Shown piece by piece: positions 19,669-29,596 of a DNA stretch of 64,000 nt. The stretch's first letter is position 1. Every line of letters starts with the position of its first letter. The position numbers and the translations under genes were made by a program. Below the pieces are notes generated by a model. That model was given only the letters and a program-made list of their open reading frames with translations. It was not told where the DNA came from and made no database searches. Source of the stretch: Bog-756 sp050014755 (lineage in GTDB: Bacteria > Actinomycetota > Acidimicrobiia > Acidimicrobiales > RAAP-2); contig JBEKCS010000011.1 of NCBI GenBank assembly GCA_050014755.1, forward strand, positions 4,563 to 68,562, given 5' to 3'.

Positions 19669-20619
19669 TCAGCCTCCGGCGTACCAGCGTCGGAGCTCGT
19701 CCAGCCCCTGGTCCACGCCGACCTGTGGTCGCCACCGGAGGACCCGCTGGGTGTCGGCCTGGTCGAACCAGTGGGCCACCGACAGCTGGCGGGCGGCGAA
19801 GTGGGTGAGGGGCGGCTCCTCTCCGGGCCACAGCCGCCCGAGGACGCGACCGGCCAGCGCGGTCACCGGCGCGGGGACCGAGCGGACCCGTGGGTCGATG
19901 CCTGCGGCCTCCAGGATCCCCTCGACGAGCTCGGCCAGGGGTCGGGGGTCGTCGCCGGTGACCACCCATGCCCGCCCCACCGCCTCGTCGGAATCGGCGG
20001 TCCGGTCGAGGCCGGCCACGATGGCGTCGGCCGCGTCGTCGACGTAGGTGGTGGCCACCAGTGGGCGGCCGTGGTCGGGCAGGAACAGGCGACCCTGGCG
20101 GGCCCGCTCGACGATGCGGCCGACGAGCTGGGTGTCCCCCGGGCCCCAGACGAGGTGGGGGCGGACGACCACGGTGGGAACGGTGGAGTGCTCCAGGACG
20201 TAGTTCTCGGCGATGGCCTTGGACCGGGCGTAGGCGTCACGCCCCCGGTAGGCGGCAGGCTCGGTGCCGACACCCACCGCGGGCCCACCGTCGAAGGCGA
20301 CGGACGGTGACGACACGTGCACCAGACGCCCGCACCGGGCGGCGGCGGACACCACGTTGCGGGTCCCCACCACGTTGACCCGGTAGGCGCGCTCCCACCC
20401 CGGACGGGGTGCCACCAGCGCGGCCAGGTGGACGATGGCGTCCTGCTCCGCGGCCGCGGCCATGACCGTTGCCGGGTCGGTGACGTCACCGAGGGCGTCG
20501 GTCGTCCCGGCGCCACTCGGCGAGCGCTGGAAGCAGGTCACCTGGTCACCCCGAGCGACCAGGTCTGCCGCCACGGCCCGGCCGATCAGGCTCGACCCCC
20601 CGGTGACCAGGACCCTCAT
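19669..20619 (-). CDS. oleD: 2-alkyl-3-oxoalkanoate reductase (OleD-type SDR)
   Basis: Extended short-chain dehydrogenase (316 residues) expected to reduce the 2-alkyl-3-ketoacid made by OleA to the beta-hydroxy acid with NADPH. Features: N-terminal Rossmann loop VLVTGGSSLIGRAVAADL, VHLAALVAP, the active-site YARSKAIAE (Tyr-x3-Lys) and VVRPHLVWGPGDTQLVGR. Its ATG overlaps the stop of the oleBC gene by 4 bp. As an isolated protein it would be called an NAD-dependent epimerase/3-beta-HSD family member; the operon context makes OleD the best call. It converges on metX. Confidence 0.88.
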   Translation of the reverse strand: MRVLVTGGSSLIGRAVAADLVARGDQVTCFQRSPSGAGTTDALGDVTDPATVMAAAAEQDAIVHLAALVAPRPGWERAYRVNVVGTRNVVSAAARCGRLVHVSSPSVAFDGGPAVGVGTEPAAYRGRDAYARSKAIAENYVLEHSTVPTVVVRPHLVWGPGDTQLVGRIVERARQGRLFLPDHGRPLVATTYVDDAADAIVAGLDRTADSDEAVGRAWVVTGDDPRPLAELVEGILEAAGIDPRVRSVPAPVTALAGRVLGRLWPGEEPPLTHFAARQLSVAHWFDQADTQRVLRWRPQVGVDQGLDELRRWYAGG

Positions 20620-23090
20620 CGCCCGGCGAGGAAGTCGCCGACGTCGGCCGCCAGCGAGATCCGGTCGACCTTGGACTGGTGCCGTCGATCGAACGGAAGG
20701 ACACCCTCGAGGACGGCCGCCACCCGGTGGGGGCAGGCGTCGCGGACCGCGACGCGCAACGGGTGGCCGGCGACCCGGAGCGGGACGGAAGCTTCGACGA
20801 CGATGCACAGCACCTGGCTCCCGGCCGGGCCGACTCCCACGGCCGCCACCTGCCGGCCGGTGGCCTCCCGGATCGGCCCTTCGACGGCGACGCTGGCCAC
20901 CGGACCGTCGGGCGCGTCGATGACGTGGCGGCGCCTCCCGAGCTGGAACAGCAGACCGTCCTCGACGTAGCCGACGTCGCCGGTCCGGTGGAACCGCAGT
21001 CCGCCGTGGACGGCCCAGGTGGCCACGTCGGCGGACCAGGCCGCGTCGTAGCCGTCGAACATCCACGGCGCGTGCACCAGGATCTCGCCCCAGCCGGACC
21101 CGTCGTCGACCGGACGGCTGGGATCGTCGAGCACGGTGATCACGATGGTGCATCCCGGAACCGGCCGACCGGTGCAGTTGCCTCCGAGCCGCCCCGTCCG
21201 GACGGGGGCAGTCCCGTCGGTCACCGGAAGGCACTCGGTCATGCCGTAGGGCGCACGCACGTCGCCGCCGGTGATCCGTCGGATCCCTTCGACCAGGTCC
21301 ACGGGGATGGGCGCTCCGGCCAGCATGACCAGGTCGATGGGGGCGGTCCGTCCTCCGGCGGTGGCAATGATCCGGCGGGCCGAGGCGGGAGAGAGCCACG
21401 CCACCGTCACCCGGGCCCGGCACAGTGCGGCGGCCAGTTCGTCGAATCCGAGCGCGGACGGCTCGGCCACGTCGAAATCGGGACGGACACAGGTCATCTG
21501 CAGCGAGGGGGCGAGGAGCATGAACGGGCCGAACGAGGTGGTGAACGCGTCACCCGGGCGCATCCCGAACAGCGGCGCGACCACGTCCCGCTGGGCGGCC
21601 AGCGCCCCGTGGGTATAGCGGACCGCCTTGGCCGGACCGGTGCCCCCGGACGTGTGGACGATGGCGGCGACGTCGCCGGCAGCGACCGTCACGGGCGTGA
21701 ACGCCGAGCACGAGGCACGGGCCGGGGCGAGGTGGACGGCCCCCGGAAACGGTGTGAAGCAGGCCATGGCGGAACCGGGGGCGAACCGCAGGGTCCTGGC
21801 CAAGGCCAACGTGGCCGGAGTCCCCACCGTCCACGAAGGGGCGCTCGCCCGGATGAGCCGGCGGAGCCGGCGGATGCCGGCCGACGCGTCGGCTACGACG
21901 GGGATCCCGCCGGCCTTCCACACGGCGCCGGCGGCGACCAGGAGCTCGCAGCTCGGAGGGACCAGGAGCGACACACGATCGCCGGCGCGCAGGCCGGCGT
22001 CGGCCAGGGCGCGGGCAGCCTCCGACGAACGGGCGTCGAGATCGGCCCACGACAGCACCCCGTCGGGTCCGTCGTAGGCGGGGGAGGTGTCGCCTCGGCG
22101 ATCCCCGAGCGAGGCCAGTACCGACTCGAACCCCGATCGGTTATCGTCGGCCGGAGCCACCGAGACGGCCTGGGGGTGCCGGAGCCCGTCGAGCCACCGG
22201 GCGATGACTGCGCCCACCGGTGCGTCGAGCGTCACCAGATGGCCGGCGTCGGCGAACCGCTCCACATCGGCGTGGGGGACCCGGGACCGCAGGTCGGCCA
22301 GGAACCGGTCGTGGAACACCGGGTCACGACCGCCCCAAAGCAGCAGGGTCGGCCGGGGGTGGGCCTCGAGCACGGCGGCACACTCCTGGAGCGCGACGTA
22401 GGACGGGTCGTCCGGGGTGACTGGGATGTCGGACACGAAGTCACGGACGGCCTCGCGCCGCTCGGGGCTGCGGTACGGGGCGCGCAACGCAGCGCGGTGG
22501 GTGCGCGACGTCATCAACGCCGTGCCGCCCACGAAGGCGGACGTCCGACGACAGCTCAGGTCGACCAGGCCGCGGGCCAGGGCGATCAGTGGTGGAACGG
22601 CGACGTCGGTGGGCTTGGCCACGGCCGTGTCGGCCAGGATGAGCGCCTCGACCTCCAGCGAGCCCGAGGCACCCACGGCGATCGGGCCGCCCCAGTCATG
22701 GGCGGCCAGCACGAACGGCCCCTCGACCTCCTGGCGGCAGAAGTTGGCCAGCTCGACCACCCGATCGGCCAGCCGTCGGGGTCGGCCCCGCTCCGACCAG
22801 CCCATACCGGTCTGGTCCACGGCGACCACCCGCCACGCCGGTGCCAGCGTGGCGAGGACGTCGCGCCATACGTAGGCCCAGGTCGGGTTTCCATGGACGC
22901 ACACGATCGTCCCTTCGGGGCCGGGACCGGTGTCGAGGACGTGCCAGTCGACCGGTCGGCCGTCGGATCCGTCGATGGTGACCCGCCGGGACCACGCCGG
23001 GTCGAGTCCCCACGAGGTCAGGCGGCCGGCGGCAGGGGACGGAGATGGCGGCGACACCGGTGCACCGGTGGCCGGCCGGGTCGGGGCCAC
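20616..23090 (-). CDS. oleBC: OleB-OleC fusion: beta-lactone decarboxylase + beta-lactone synthetase
   Basis: Two enzymes of alkene synthesis in one 824-residue chain. Residues ~20-295 form an alpha/beta hydrolase like OleB, with IVCVHGNPTWAYVWRD, the nucleophile Asp132 in LAAHDWGGP and the His in ADAGHLVTLDAP. Residues ~310-824 are an AMP-binding (acyl-CoA synthetase-fold) domain like OleC, with the P-loop variant IVHTSGGTGPAKAVRYTHG, YGMTECLP, and FHRTGDVGYVEDGLLFQLG. OleC turns the beta-hydroxy acid into a beta-lactone and OleB decarboxylates it to the cis-alkene. OleBC fusions are known in actinobacteria. Linked by ATGA to oleD and 4 bp from oleA. Confidence 0.9.
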   Translation of the reverse strand: MAPTRPATGAPVSPPSPSPAAGRLTSWGLDPAWSRRVTIDGSDGRPVDWHVLDTGPGPEGTIVCVHGNPTWAYVWRDVLATLAPAWRVVAVDQTGMGWSERGRPRRLADRVVELANFCRQEVEGPFVLAAHDWGGPIAVGASGSLEVEALILADTAVAKPTDVAVPPLIALARGLVDLSCRRTSAFVGGTALMTSRTHRAALRAPYRSPERREAVRDFVSDIPVTPDDPSYVALQECAAVLEAHPRPTLLLWGGRDPVFHDRFLADLRSRVPHADVERFADAGHLVTLDAPVGAVIARWLDGLRHPQAVSVAPADDNRSGFESVLASLGDRRGDTSPAYDGPDGVLSWADLDARSSEAARALADAGLRAGDRVSLLVPPSCELLVAAGAVWKAGGIPVVADASAGIRRLRRLIRASAPSWTVGTPATLALARTLRFAPGSAMACFTPFPGAVHLAPARASCSAFTPVTVAAGDVAAIVHTSGGTGPAKAVRYTHGALAAQRDVVAPLFGMRPGDAFTTSFGPFMLLAPSLQMTCVRPDFDVAEPSALGFDELAAALCRARVTVAWLSPASARRIIATAGGRTAPIDLVMLAGAPIPVDLVEGIRRITGGDVRAPYGMTECLPVTDGTAPVRTGRLGGNCTGRPVPGCTIVITVLDDPSRPVDDGSGWGEILVHAPWMFDGYDAAWSADVATWAVHGGLRFHRTGDVGYVEDGLLFQLGRRRHVIDAPDGPVASVAVEGPIREATGRQVAAVGVGPAGSQVLCIVVEASVPLRVAGHPLRVAVRDACPHRVAAVLEGVLPFDRRHQSKVDRISLAADVGDFLAGR

Positions 23091-23094
23091 CGCC

Positions 23095-24114
23095 CTACCA
23101 GATGACTTCGACGGCGGCGCAGTTGAGACCGGAGCCGATGCCCATGAGGAGCACCCGCTCGCCCACCGAGATCTCGTCGGCCACAGTTGACAACGTGTAC
23201 GGCACGGCCGCCGGACCGATGTTCCCGAAGTTCGGGTAGGTGAGAGGGACGAGGTCCATGTCGACCCCGAGCAGCTCGCACAGCTTGCGGGTGTGCACGG
23301 CGGAGACCTGGTGCATGACGTAGCGGTCGCACGTCTTCCAGTCCCAGCCGGCAGCGACCGAGGCGTCGAACGCCTCGCGGGCGAGGTTCAGACCGTTCTC
23401 GAGCAGCGCGGCGGTGTCGGTTCGCATGGTGTCGAGGTCCCCGACGCACAGGTCGTGACTGTCGGTGGCGGCCCTGGAGATCCCACCGAGGTACCGGTGA
23501 CCTCCGGCACGGGGTCCGCCCATGACCACGGCCGCGCCTCCCGAACCGAGGGTGAGCGACGCGAACTGGTCGAACAGGTCAGTGGCAGTGGTCGTCGGTT
23601 GGCGGAGTCGTGCGATGGTGGCCAACTGGGTGTAGCGACTGCCCTCGCCGTCGACGACCAGGACGGTGCGGGCCTGCCCGGTCTCGATGGCCATGGCGCC
23701 GACCTGCATGGCGTTGACGAAGCCGAGGCAGGCGTTGCCGATGTCGAAGTTGACGCACTCGGGCCCCAGGCCCAGGCGGAAGTGGACCGAGCAGGCAACG
23801 CTGGGCTCGAGGTGGTGTTTGCACACCGAGGTCGAGATGAGCATGTCGACCTCGGAGGGGGCGACCCCGGCGAGCTCGAGCGCTCGGTGCCCGGCCAGTG
23901 CCGCCGCCTCGTCGAAGGTGACGTCCTCGGGCCACCAGCGCCGTTCCACGATCCCGGCGACCGATTCGAGGAGTCCGGGTCGGATGCCGGTCCGGTCGTA
24001 GGTCTCGGCCAACTGCTCGTCGATCCAGGCCGAGGTGACCACCTCGGGCGCCTCCGCGTGACCCACGCTCCAGATCGTCGGACGCGTGAATTCGATACGA
24101 GGCTGCACTGCCAC
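23095..24114 (-). CDS. oleA: OleA: head-to-head acyl-CoA condensing thiolase-fold enzyme
   Basis: A 339-residue KAS III/thiolase-superfamily protein that should condense two fatty acyl-CoAs by a non-decarboxylative Claisen reaction to a 2-alkyl-3-ketoacid. The catalytic Cys129 lies in FDIGNACLGFVNAMQVGAM; the His is in YVMHQVSAVHTRKL and the Asn in TYPNFGNIGPAAVPYTL. The early WWPEDVTFDEAAALAG region is typical of OleA rather than FabH. First gene of oleA-oleBC-oleD, and probably transcribed from the 24.1-24.4 kb region. Without context, 3-oxoacyl-ACP synthase III would be the generic label. Confidence 0.9.
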   Translation of the reverse strand: MAVQPRIEFTRPTIWSVGHAEAPEVVTSAWIDEQLAETYDRTGIRPGLLESVAGIVERRWWPEDVTFDEAAALAGHRALELAGVAPSEVDMLISTSVCKHHLEPSVACSVHFRLGLGPECVNFDIGNACLGFVNAMQVGAMAIETGQARTVLVVDGEGSRYTQLATIARLRQPTTTATDLFDQFASLTLGSGGAAVVMGGPRAGGHRYLGGISRAATDSHDLCVGDLDTMRTDTAALLENGLNLAREAFDASVAAGWDWKTCDRYVMHQVSAVHTRKLCELLGVDMDLVPLTYPNFGNIGPAAVPYTLSTVADEISVGERVLLMGIGSGLNCAAVEVIW

Positions 24115-24441
24115 AGGTTACGACCTTCCGCGGGCACTTCCGTCCAGACCGATGACGCCCCGTCCGACCTGGTCGGCGACGGCGACGGCGACGGCGACGG
24201 CCCCGGCCGTGGCCCCGATCCTGCGGGTCGTGGCAGGCATGTCGCCGAACCCCCGGGGCCGTCGAGGGCGGAGGCGTGTCGAGCGACCCTGATCGGCCAT
24301 CGGTGACGTATTCGTGACGCCACCGATACGGGGAGACAACCCAGGGATGAACTCTCTGTGACATGGCGATATGAGTGAGCGCGGCCGTGAGGGCCGATGT
24401 TAGGAAAGGCCAGCTTCGGTCCCCCCCATGGAGGTTCACAG
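24115..24441. promoter_or_regulatory. divergent intergenic region between oleA and the FN3 secreted protein
   Basis: No convincing gene. It contains a GGCGAC hexamer run (about 24171-24200). An inverted repeat, ATCGGTG (24299-24305) / CACCGAT (24321-24327), encloses two GTGACG direct copies. A GGAGG site lies just before the start at 24442. It presumably holds the promoters for both directions; no -10/-35 pair is clear. Confidence 0.4.
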
Positions 24442-27400
24442 ATGTCCAGTCGTAGCTCGTCGCCATCGCGGTTCATGCGCTTGCTCACGGTCGGCGCAGC
24501 CACCCTGGCCGCGGTCGGATCCTCGATGGGCGTGGCCATCGCGTCGGTGAGCACCCCGGCCACGGCTGCCCCGTTGACCGTCGGCTCGACCACCTTCTCG
24601 GTGGGCACCCCTTCGCTGACCACCATCACCAACGGCACGACGGCCGCCCCGTGGAACACGTCGCAAGGCGACCCGGCCACAACCGCATACCCGAACAGCG
24701 ATCTGTTCCCGACCTACACCCCTGGCGGCCCGACCACCGGATCCGGCTCGTCCGCCGAGCCCAACCTGGCCGTGTACCCGTCGGCCAACGCCGGCACCGA
24801 CGGCGTCTCGCCCTACCCGAGCGGGACGGTGGGCACCCCCGGGCCCCTCGACGGGTACTGCGGCACCGGCAATCAGACGACCGAGTCCGCCGGCACGCCG
24901 GCCCGCCAGCGGGCGGGGACCACGCTTCCGTTCGCCCCCGCCTACTTCCCCCATGTGGTGAAGAACAGCGACGGGTCCCTGACCGGCTACTTCGACTACC
25001 GACCCAAGGATGCCGACGAAGCGCTGGTGGCGGCCACCTCGACCGACAACGGCAAGGACTGGAGCTACAACGGCGAGGCCCTCGAGGAGAACCCGGGCTA
25101 CTGTCCCTCGGCCGACATCAACGACGACGGCGAGGGCCACGCCAACGTCATCACCATCGGCGGGAACACGTACCTGTACACGCTGCCCCGCGCGGCCGGC
25201 GACATGCAGGGCGTGGGCATGGTCGTCCACCAGTTCAGCCCCACCGAGTCGAGCCCGCTGGCCGGCCTGCCGGCCACCGAGAAGGTCGGCATCGACCCCG
25301 ACGCCTTCGTGCCGACCGGCACAACCACGGTCAGCGTGACCCACGGCACGGCAGGGACCATCCCGCTCACGTCGCTGGGCACGGCCGGATCGCCGGAACA
25401 GCTGGTGGTGGGCAGCTTCGTCGACACCACCCAGACGCCGAACGCGCCGACGGTGATCACCTGCACCGGCCTCGGTACCAGCTCGCTCACGGGCTGCACC
25501 ACGGCATCGGGAAGCAGTGTCTCGGTACATGCCGGCGACCTCATCGAGCAGGTCATGGGCTTCACCACCCCGAGCTCCGATGTAGGACTGGTGGTTCCCG
25601 CCGGTCCCAACACCACCAACGGTGACGGCGGACTCTCCTCCTTCACGATCGACTCGACCAGCGGCAACACCGGCTTCGCCGACCCGCTGACCGGTACGAC
25701 GTTCAACAACAACGCCCCGAACCGCCTCTACGTCAACGGCACGGCCATCTACTGCGCCAACGCCAACGCCAACCCCACGACTCACATCGAGGACTGCACC
25801 ACCGGACCGACCGCCTCCCCGCTCACCCTGTCCTCACTGGAGCCGATCACCGGCGATCCGATCATCCCGGCGACCGCGTACAACCCGGGTGGCGGTGACG
25901 GCATGACCAGCGGCCTCGTCGCCCCCGACGGCATCGTGGGCGTGCTGCCCAGCTACCCCAACAACGGAACCGTTCCGTCCGGCGCCACCTACGTCATGTA
26001 CACCGAGAAGGAGCTCAACTACTACGTGGCGGGCGAGACGGGAGCGACCGGGACGTTCAACTCCACCACCGGCCAGACCATCTCGTTCACCCCCGGCACC
26101 TACATCTCCTCCGACATGCCGTCCAGCGAGCCTGCTGGCGGATACACCGTCCAGATGGGTGCGACGGCCCCCAGTCCCAGCACGTCGACGGCCATCGTCA
26201 CCGTGACCTGCACCTCCCTCAACGAGACGACCGGCAGCCTGGGCGGCTGCACCGTGTCGAGCGCATATAACGGCTGGACGTACGCCTCCAACTCACTCAT
26301 CGGGGCACCGGGCGCCACGACGCTGGCCCAGTCCACGCTCTCGCTGACCGGCGAGGGCAAAACCTCGGACATCTCGAAGCTGAACAAGAACAACGAGGAC
26401 CTCACCATCCTCCGGGTGGCGTACACCACCAACGGCGTGACGTTCTCCACCTCGGGCCTGACGAACGGGGGCGTCATCAGCGGTGCCGGTTGTGAGACCG
26501 GCAGCTGCTCCAACGGCGGCGCCTACGACGACATCTCCAGCCCGGCGACGACGGCCAACCCGACCGTCAACGGCCAGATCGACCTCAACGCCTATGCCGC
26601 TCCGGGAACGCTGGATGCAACCGAGATGCGCTGGGTCGGCTCGGCGGGAACGATCATCACCAACCCCAACGGCACCTACGGCCTGTTCCTCTCCGGCGCT
26701 TGGGCGGCGGACGGGGACAGCGACGCCTTCAACCAGATCTTCTACAGCGAGTCGTCCGATGGCGAGCACTGGTCCGTCCCACAGATGGTCCTGAGTACGG
26801 ATTACACGTTCGCGGCCTCGGTGGCCCAGGACCAGGCCCTGGGTCAGGGACACGACACACCGCTCGGGGTCAGCGCCTACTACGAGGGGCGGGCCTATGG
26901 ACCGAGTGTGGTCCAGAACTCCGACGGCACCCTCACCATGATCTTCGCCGGCTACCGGCTGCCCAAGACGATCTCCGATGCAGGGACCACGGTGGGCACC
27001 AACCCGAATGCGCAGTGGACTGTGGGGGCCACCGACCCCGCGTTGTACCGGAACATCCTGGCGGTGACCCTTACGCCGTCCACGACGGCCGCCTCGTCCC
27101 TGACCAGTCAGACCACCGTCACCTCGAGCAACGCGAGCCCGGTGGTCGGCCAACCGGTGACGTTTACGGCGACCATCTCCAATCCCACGACGGGCGCCGG
27201 CGACCCCACGGGATCGGTGACCTTCACCGATCCGGCGGGCACGCTGTGTCCGGCGGTCGCAGTGACCCAGGACATCCCCGATACCGCCAGTTGCGTCACC
27301 ACCTATACGGGTGGGGCCGAGAGTGACACGGTGACCGCCACCTACTCCGGTGACTCGACCTTCGCCACCTCGAACGGGTCCGCCACCGTCTCCGTGACCA

Positions 27401-29295
27401 CGGTGCCGAGCGCCCCGACCGCGGTGACGGCGACGCCCGGCAACCGGTCGGCCTCAGTCACCTGGACCGCACCATCCACCGGAGGTCTGGCCATCAGCAG
27501 TTACACGGTGACCGCCACCGGTGACGGTACGGGCGAGACCTGCGCCAGCTCGACCACCAGCTGCACGGTCGACGGCCTCACCAACGGCACCGCCTACACC
27601 TTCTCGGTGACGGCCACCAACACCGACGGCACCGGAGCACCCTCGGCGCTGTCGTCGGCGGTCACCCCGTCGACGGCACCCGACGCCCCGACCGACGTGT
27701 TGGCCACCCCCGGCGACCAGTCGGCCGCCGTCACCTGGACGGCCGGCGGCGACGAGGGCTCGGCCATCACCGGCTACACGGTCACGGCCACCGGTGACGG
27801 CACCGGCGAGACATGCACGACACCGGACGGCACGACCACCAGCTGCACGGTGACCGGCCTCACCAACGGCACCGCCTACACCTTCTCGGTGACGGCCACC
27901 AACGCCGACGGAACCGGGGCACCCTCGGTTGCCTCCAACTCCGTCACCCCGTCCACCGTCCCCGATGCCCCGACCAACGTGGTGGCCGCGGCCGGCGACC
28001 AGTCGGGAATCGTCTCGTGGGGAGTGCCCCACAGCGACGGCGCGGTCATCACCGGCTACACGGTGACGAGCTCGGGTGGACAGACCTGCACCACCGCCAC
28101 CACCTCGTGCACCGTGACCGGCCTCACCAACGGCACGGCCTACACCTTCACTGTGGCGGCCACCAACGCCGACGGCACCGGGGCCTCCTCGGTTGCCTCC
28201 AACTCGGTCACCCCGTCCACCGTCCCCGACGCACCGACCAATGTCACGGCTACGCCCGGCGATGAGTCGGCCGCTGTCACCTGGACGGCACCGTTCGACG
28301 AGGGATCGGCCATCATCGGTTACACGGTGACGGCCACCGGTGACGGCACGGGGGAGACGTGCACCAGCTCCTTCACCTCGTGCACCGTGACCGGACTCAC
28401 CAGCGGTATCGCCTACACCTTCACGGTCACGGCTACCAATGCCGAGGGGACGTCGGTTGACTCGCTGCCTTCGGCGAGTGTCACGCCCAACTCGGCACCT
28501 GGTGCGCCGACGGACGTGGTTGCGACAGCTGGCAACGGGACGGCCACGGTGACCTGGACGGCTCCCTCCAACGGGGGCCTGCCGATCACCGGCTACACAG
28601 TGCTCGCCACCACTGGGAGGACCTGTACGACCAGTGCGACGACGTGCACGTTGACCGGCCTGACCAATGGAGCAGCGATCTCCTTCACGGTCAGCGCCGC
28701 CAATGCCGATGGCACAGGACCCGCTTCCGCGCCGTCGAACAGTGTGGTCCCGTCGTCGAATACCGCCACCATCACGTCGGCCGCGTCGGCGACGCTCGCC
28801 GGCGGGAAGAAGCTGAGCTTCACCATCACGACAGCCGGAACACCCAAGCCGGTAGTCAGTGTGTCGGGCGCCCCGTCGTGGCTGACCCTGACTCGTGGCA
28901 CCAAGTCGGCGGCAGGCACCGGCAAGCTCGCCGGGACGGCACCGGCAGCCGGTGGCGTTTTCGCCTTCGAGGTTCAGGCGAACAACGGTGTCGGACCGGA
29001 CACCGTTCAGACATTCACCGTCAACGTCCTCGCCATCACGTCGGCGGACACGGCGACGTTCACCAGAGGTAGCGCTGGGAGCTTCACCGTCACGACCGAC
29101 GGTGGTCTCTCCGGTGTGACACTGTCTGCCACGTTGTCGACCAAGCTGGCCGGCCTCACGTTCCATGACAACGGAAATGGGACAGCGACGCTCTCCGGCA
29201 CGCCTGGTTCGAAGGACAAGACGGCAACGGTCGACGTGACCGCGACGGCGGGAACGGTCAGCACGACCCAGAAGCTGTCGGTGACGATCGGCTGA
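24442..29295 (+). CDS. large secreted protein with sialidase-like region, Ig-like and five FN3 domains
   Basis: The 1,617-residue protein has a typical signal peptide (basic SRFMRLLTVG, then a hydrophobic stretch, cleavage near ATAA-PLTV). Residues ~40-880 are Thr/Ser/Gly-rich and include sialidase/GH-like lines such as VVKNSDGSLTGYFDY and GPSVVQNSDGTLTMIFAGYR, suggesting a beta-propeller that acts on glycans; no catalytic residue can be assigned. An Ig-like domain follows (~885-987), then five FN3 domains (~989-1439) and a C-terminal putative-Ig segment. There is no sortase motif or C-terminal membrane helix, so it is likely released or loosely bound. ATG 24442 has GGAGG upstream; an ATG 45 bp earlier would precede the signal peptide. 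Confidence 0.8.
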   Translation: MSSRSSSPSRFMRLLTVGAATLAAVGSSMGVAIASVSTPATAAPLTVGSTTFSVGTPSLTTITNGTTAAPWNTSQGDPATTAYPNSDLFPTYTPGGPTTGSGSSAEPNLAVYPSANAGTDGVSPYPSGTVGTPGPLDGYCGTGNQTTESAGTPARQRAGTTLPFAPAYFPHVVKNSDGSLTGYFDYRPKDADEALVAATSTDNGKDWSYNGEALEENPGYCPSADINDDGEGHANVITIGGNTYLYTLPRAAGDMQGVGMVVHQFSPTESSPLAGLPATEKVGIDPDAFVPTGTTTVSVTHGTAGTIPLTSLGTAGSPEQLVVGSFVDTTQTPNAPTVITCTGLGTSSLTGCTTASGSSVSVHAGDLIEQVMGFTTPSSDVGLVVPAGPNTTNGDGGLSSFTIDSTSGNTGFADPLTGTTFNNNAPNRLYVNGTAIYCANANANPTTHIEDCTTGPTASPLTLSSLEPITGDPIIPATAYNPGGGDGMTSGLVAPDGIVGVLPSYPNNGTVPSGATYVMYTEKELNYYVAGETGATGTFNSTTGQTISFTPGTYISSDMPSSEPAGGYTVQMGATAPSPSTSTAIVTVTCTSLNETTGSLGGCTVSSAYNGWTYASNSLIGAPGATTLAQSTLSLTGEGKTSDISKLNKNNEDLTILRVAYTTNGVTFSTSGLTNGGVISGAGCETGSCSNGGAYDDISSPATTANPTVNGQIDLNAYAAPGTLDATEMRWVGSAGTIITNPNGTYGLFLSGAWAADGDSDAFNQIFYSESSDGEHWSVPQMVLSTDYTFAASVAQDQALGQGHDTPLGVSAYYEGRAYGPSVVQNSDGTLTMIFAGYRLPKTISDAGTTVGTNPNAQWTVGATDPALYRNILAVTLTPSTTAASSLTSQTTVTSSNASPVVGQPVTFTATISNPTTGAGDPTGSVTFTDPAGTLCPAVAVTQDIPDTASCVTTYTGGAESDTVTATYSGDSTFATSNGSATVSVTTVPSAPTAVTATPGNRSASVTWTAPSTGGLAISSYTVTATGDGTGETCASSTTSCTVDGLTNGTAYTFSVTATNTDGTGAPSALSSAVTPSTAPDAPTDVLATPGDQSAAVTWTAGGDEGSAITGYTVTATGDGTGETCTTPDGTTTSCTVTGLTNGTAYTFSVTATNADGTGAPSVASNSVTPSTVPDAPTNVVAAAGDQSGIVSWGVPHSDGAVITGYTVTSSGGQTCTTATTSCTVTGLTNGTAYTFTVAATNADGTGASSVASNSVTPSTVPDAPTNVTATPGDESAAVTWTAPFDEGSAIIGYTVTATGDGTGETCTSSFTSCTVTGLTSGIAYTFTVTATNAEGTSVDSLPSASVTPNSAPGAPTDVVATAGNGTATVTWTAPSNGGLPITGYTVLATTGRTCTTSATTCTLTGLTNGAAISFTVSAANADGTGPASAPSNSVVPSSNTATITSAASATLAGGKKLSFTITTAGTPKPVVSVSGAPSWLTLTRGTKSAAGTGKLAGTAPAAGGVFAFEVQANNGVGPDTVQTFTVNVLAITSADTATFTRGSAGSFTVTTDGGLSGVTLSATLSTKLAGLTFHDNGNGTATLSGTPGSKDKTATVDVTATAGTVSTTQKLSVTIG
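27406..28755 (+). repeat. five in-tandem FN3-coding repeats (~270 bp units)
   Basis: Each unit begins with a PxAPTxVxATPG-like segment and contains TCTVTGLTNGTAYTF. The nucleotide sequence is also repeated (for example GGCCTCACCAACGGCAC), so the units arose by recent duplication and could vary in number. Confidence 0.85.
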
Positions 29296-29321
29296 ACGCC
29301 TGTTGGTCTGCCAGTGTCACC

Positions 29322-29362
29322 CACTCCCCCGGGAGCCCTCTCCGCAGGGCCCCGGGGGAGTG
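29322..29362 (+). terminator. hairpin after the FN3 secreted protein
   Basis: Perfect 12-bp inverted repeat CACTCCCCCGGG / CCCGGGGGAGTG with a 17-nt loop, 26 bp after the stop. No U-tract follows. Position and stability make a terminator the best reading. Confidence 0.65.
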
Positions 29363-29596
29363 TCGTAGGCGGGCCGATACCGGTCAGCCCGCCACCAGTC
29401 CGATGGAACGGGCCAGGCTGGCGAGTACATTCGAATCCCAGCTTCACTGATCGTGAGCGGTGTCGGTGTGGGGCTGGGCGTGACCCCCGTCGTAAACATG
29501 TGCGGACCGAGCGGGCGTGTCGCCTGCGGACCGTCGGTGCGCGGGTCCGTGAGTGGTTGGTCTGGCGACGATGGTCCAACGACAAAGGCGGCGGAT

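Noticed and set aside
24171..24200. GGCGAC hexamer run as a CRISPR or satellite
   Set aside because: Short simple repeat with no spacers; probably compositional.
27406..28755. CRISPR-like periodic DNA repeats
   Set aside because: The repeats are coding FN3 domains, in frame and ~270 bp long.
29420..29450. tRNA-like T-loop sequence ATTCGAATCCC
   Set aside because: No acceptor or anticodon stem can be folded around it.
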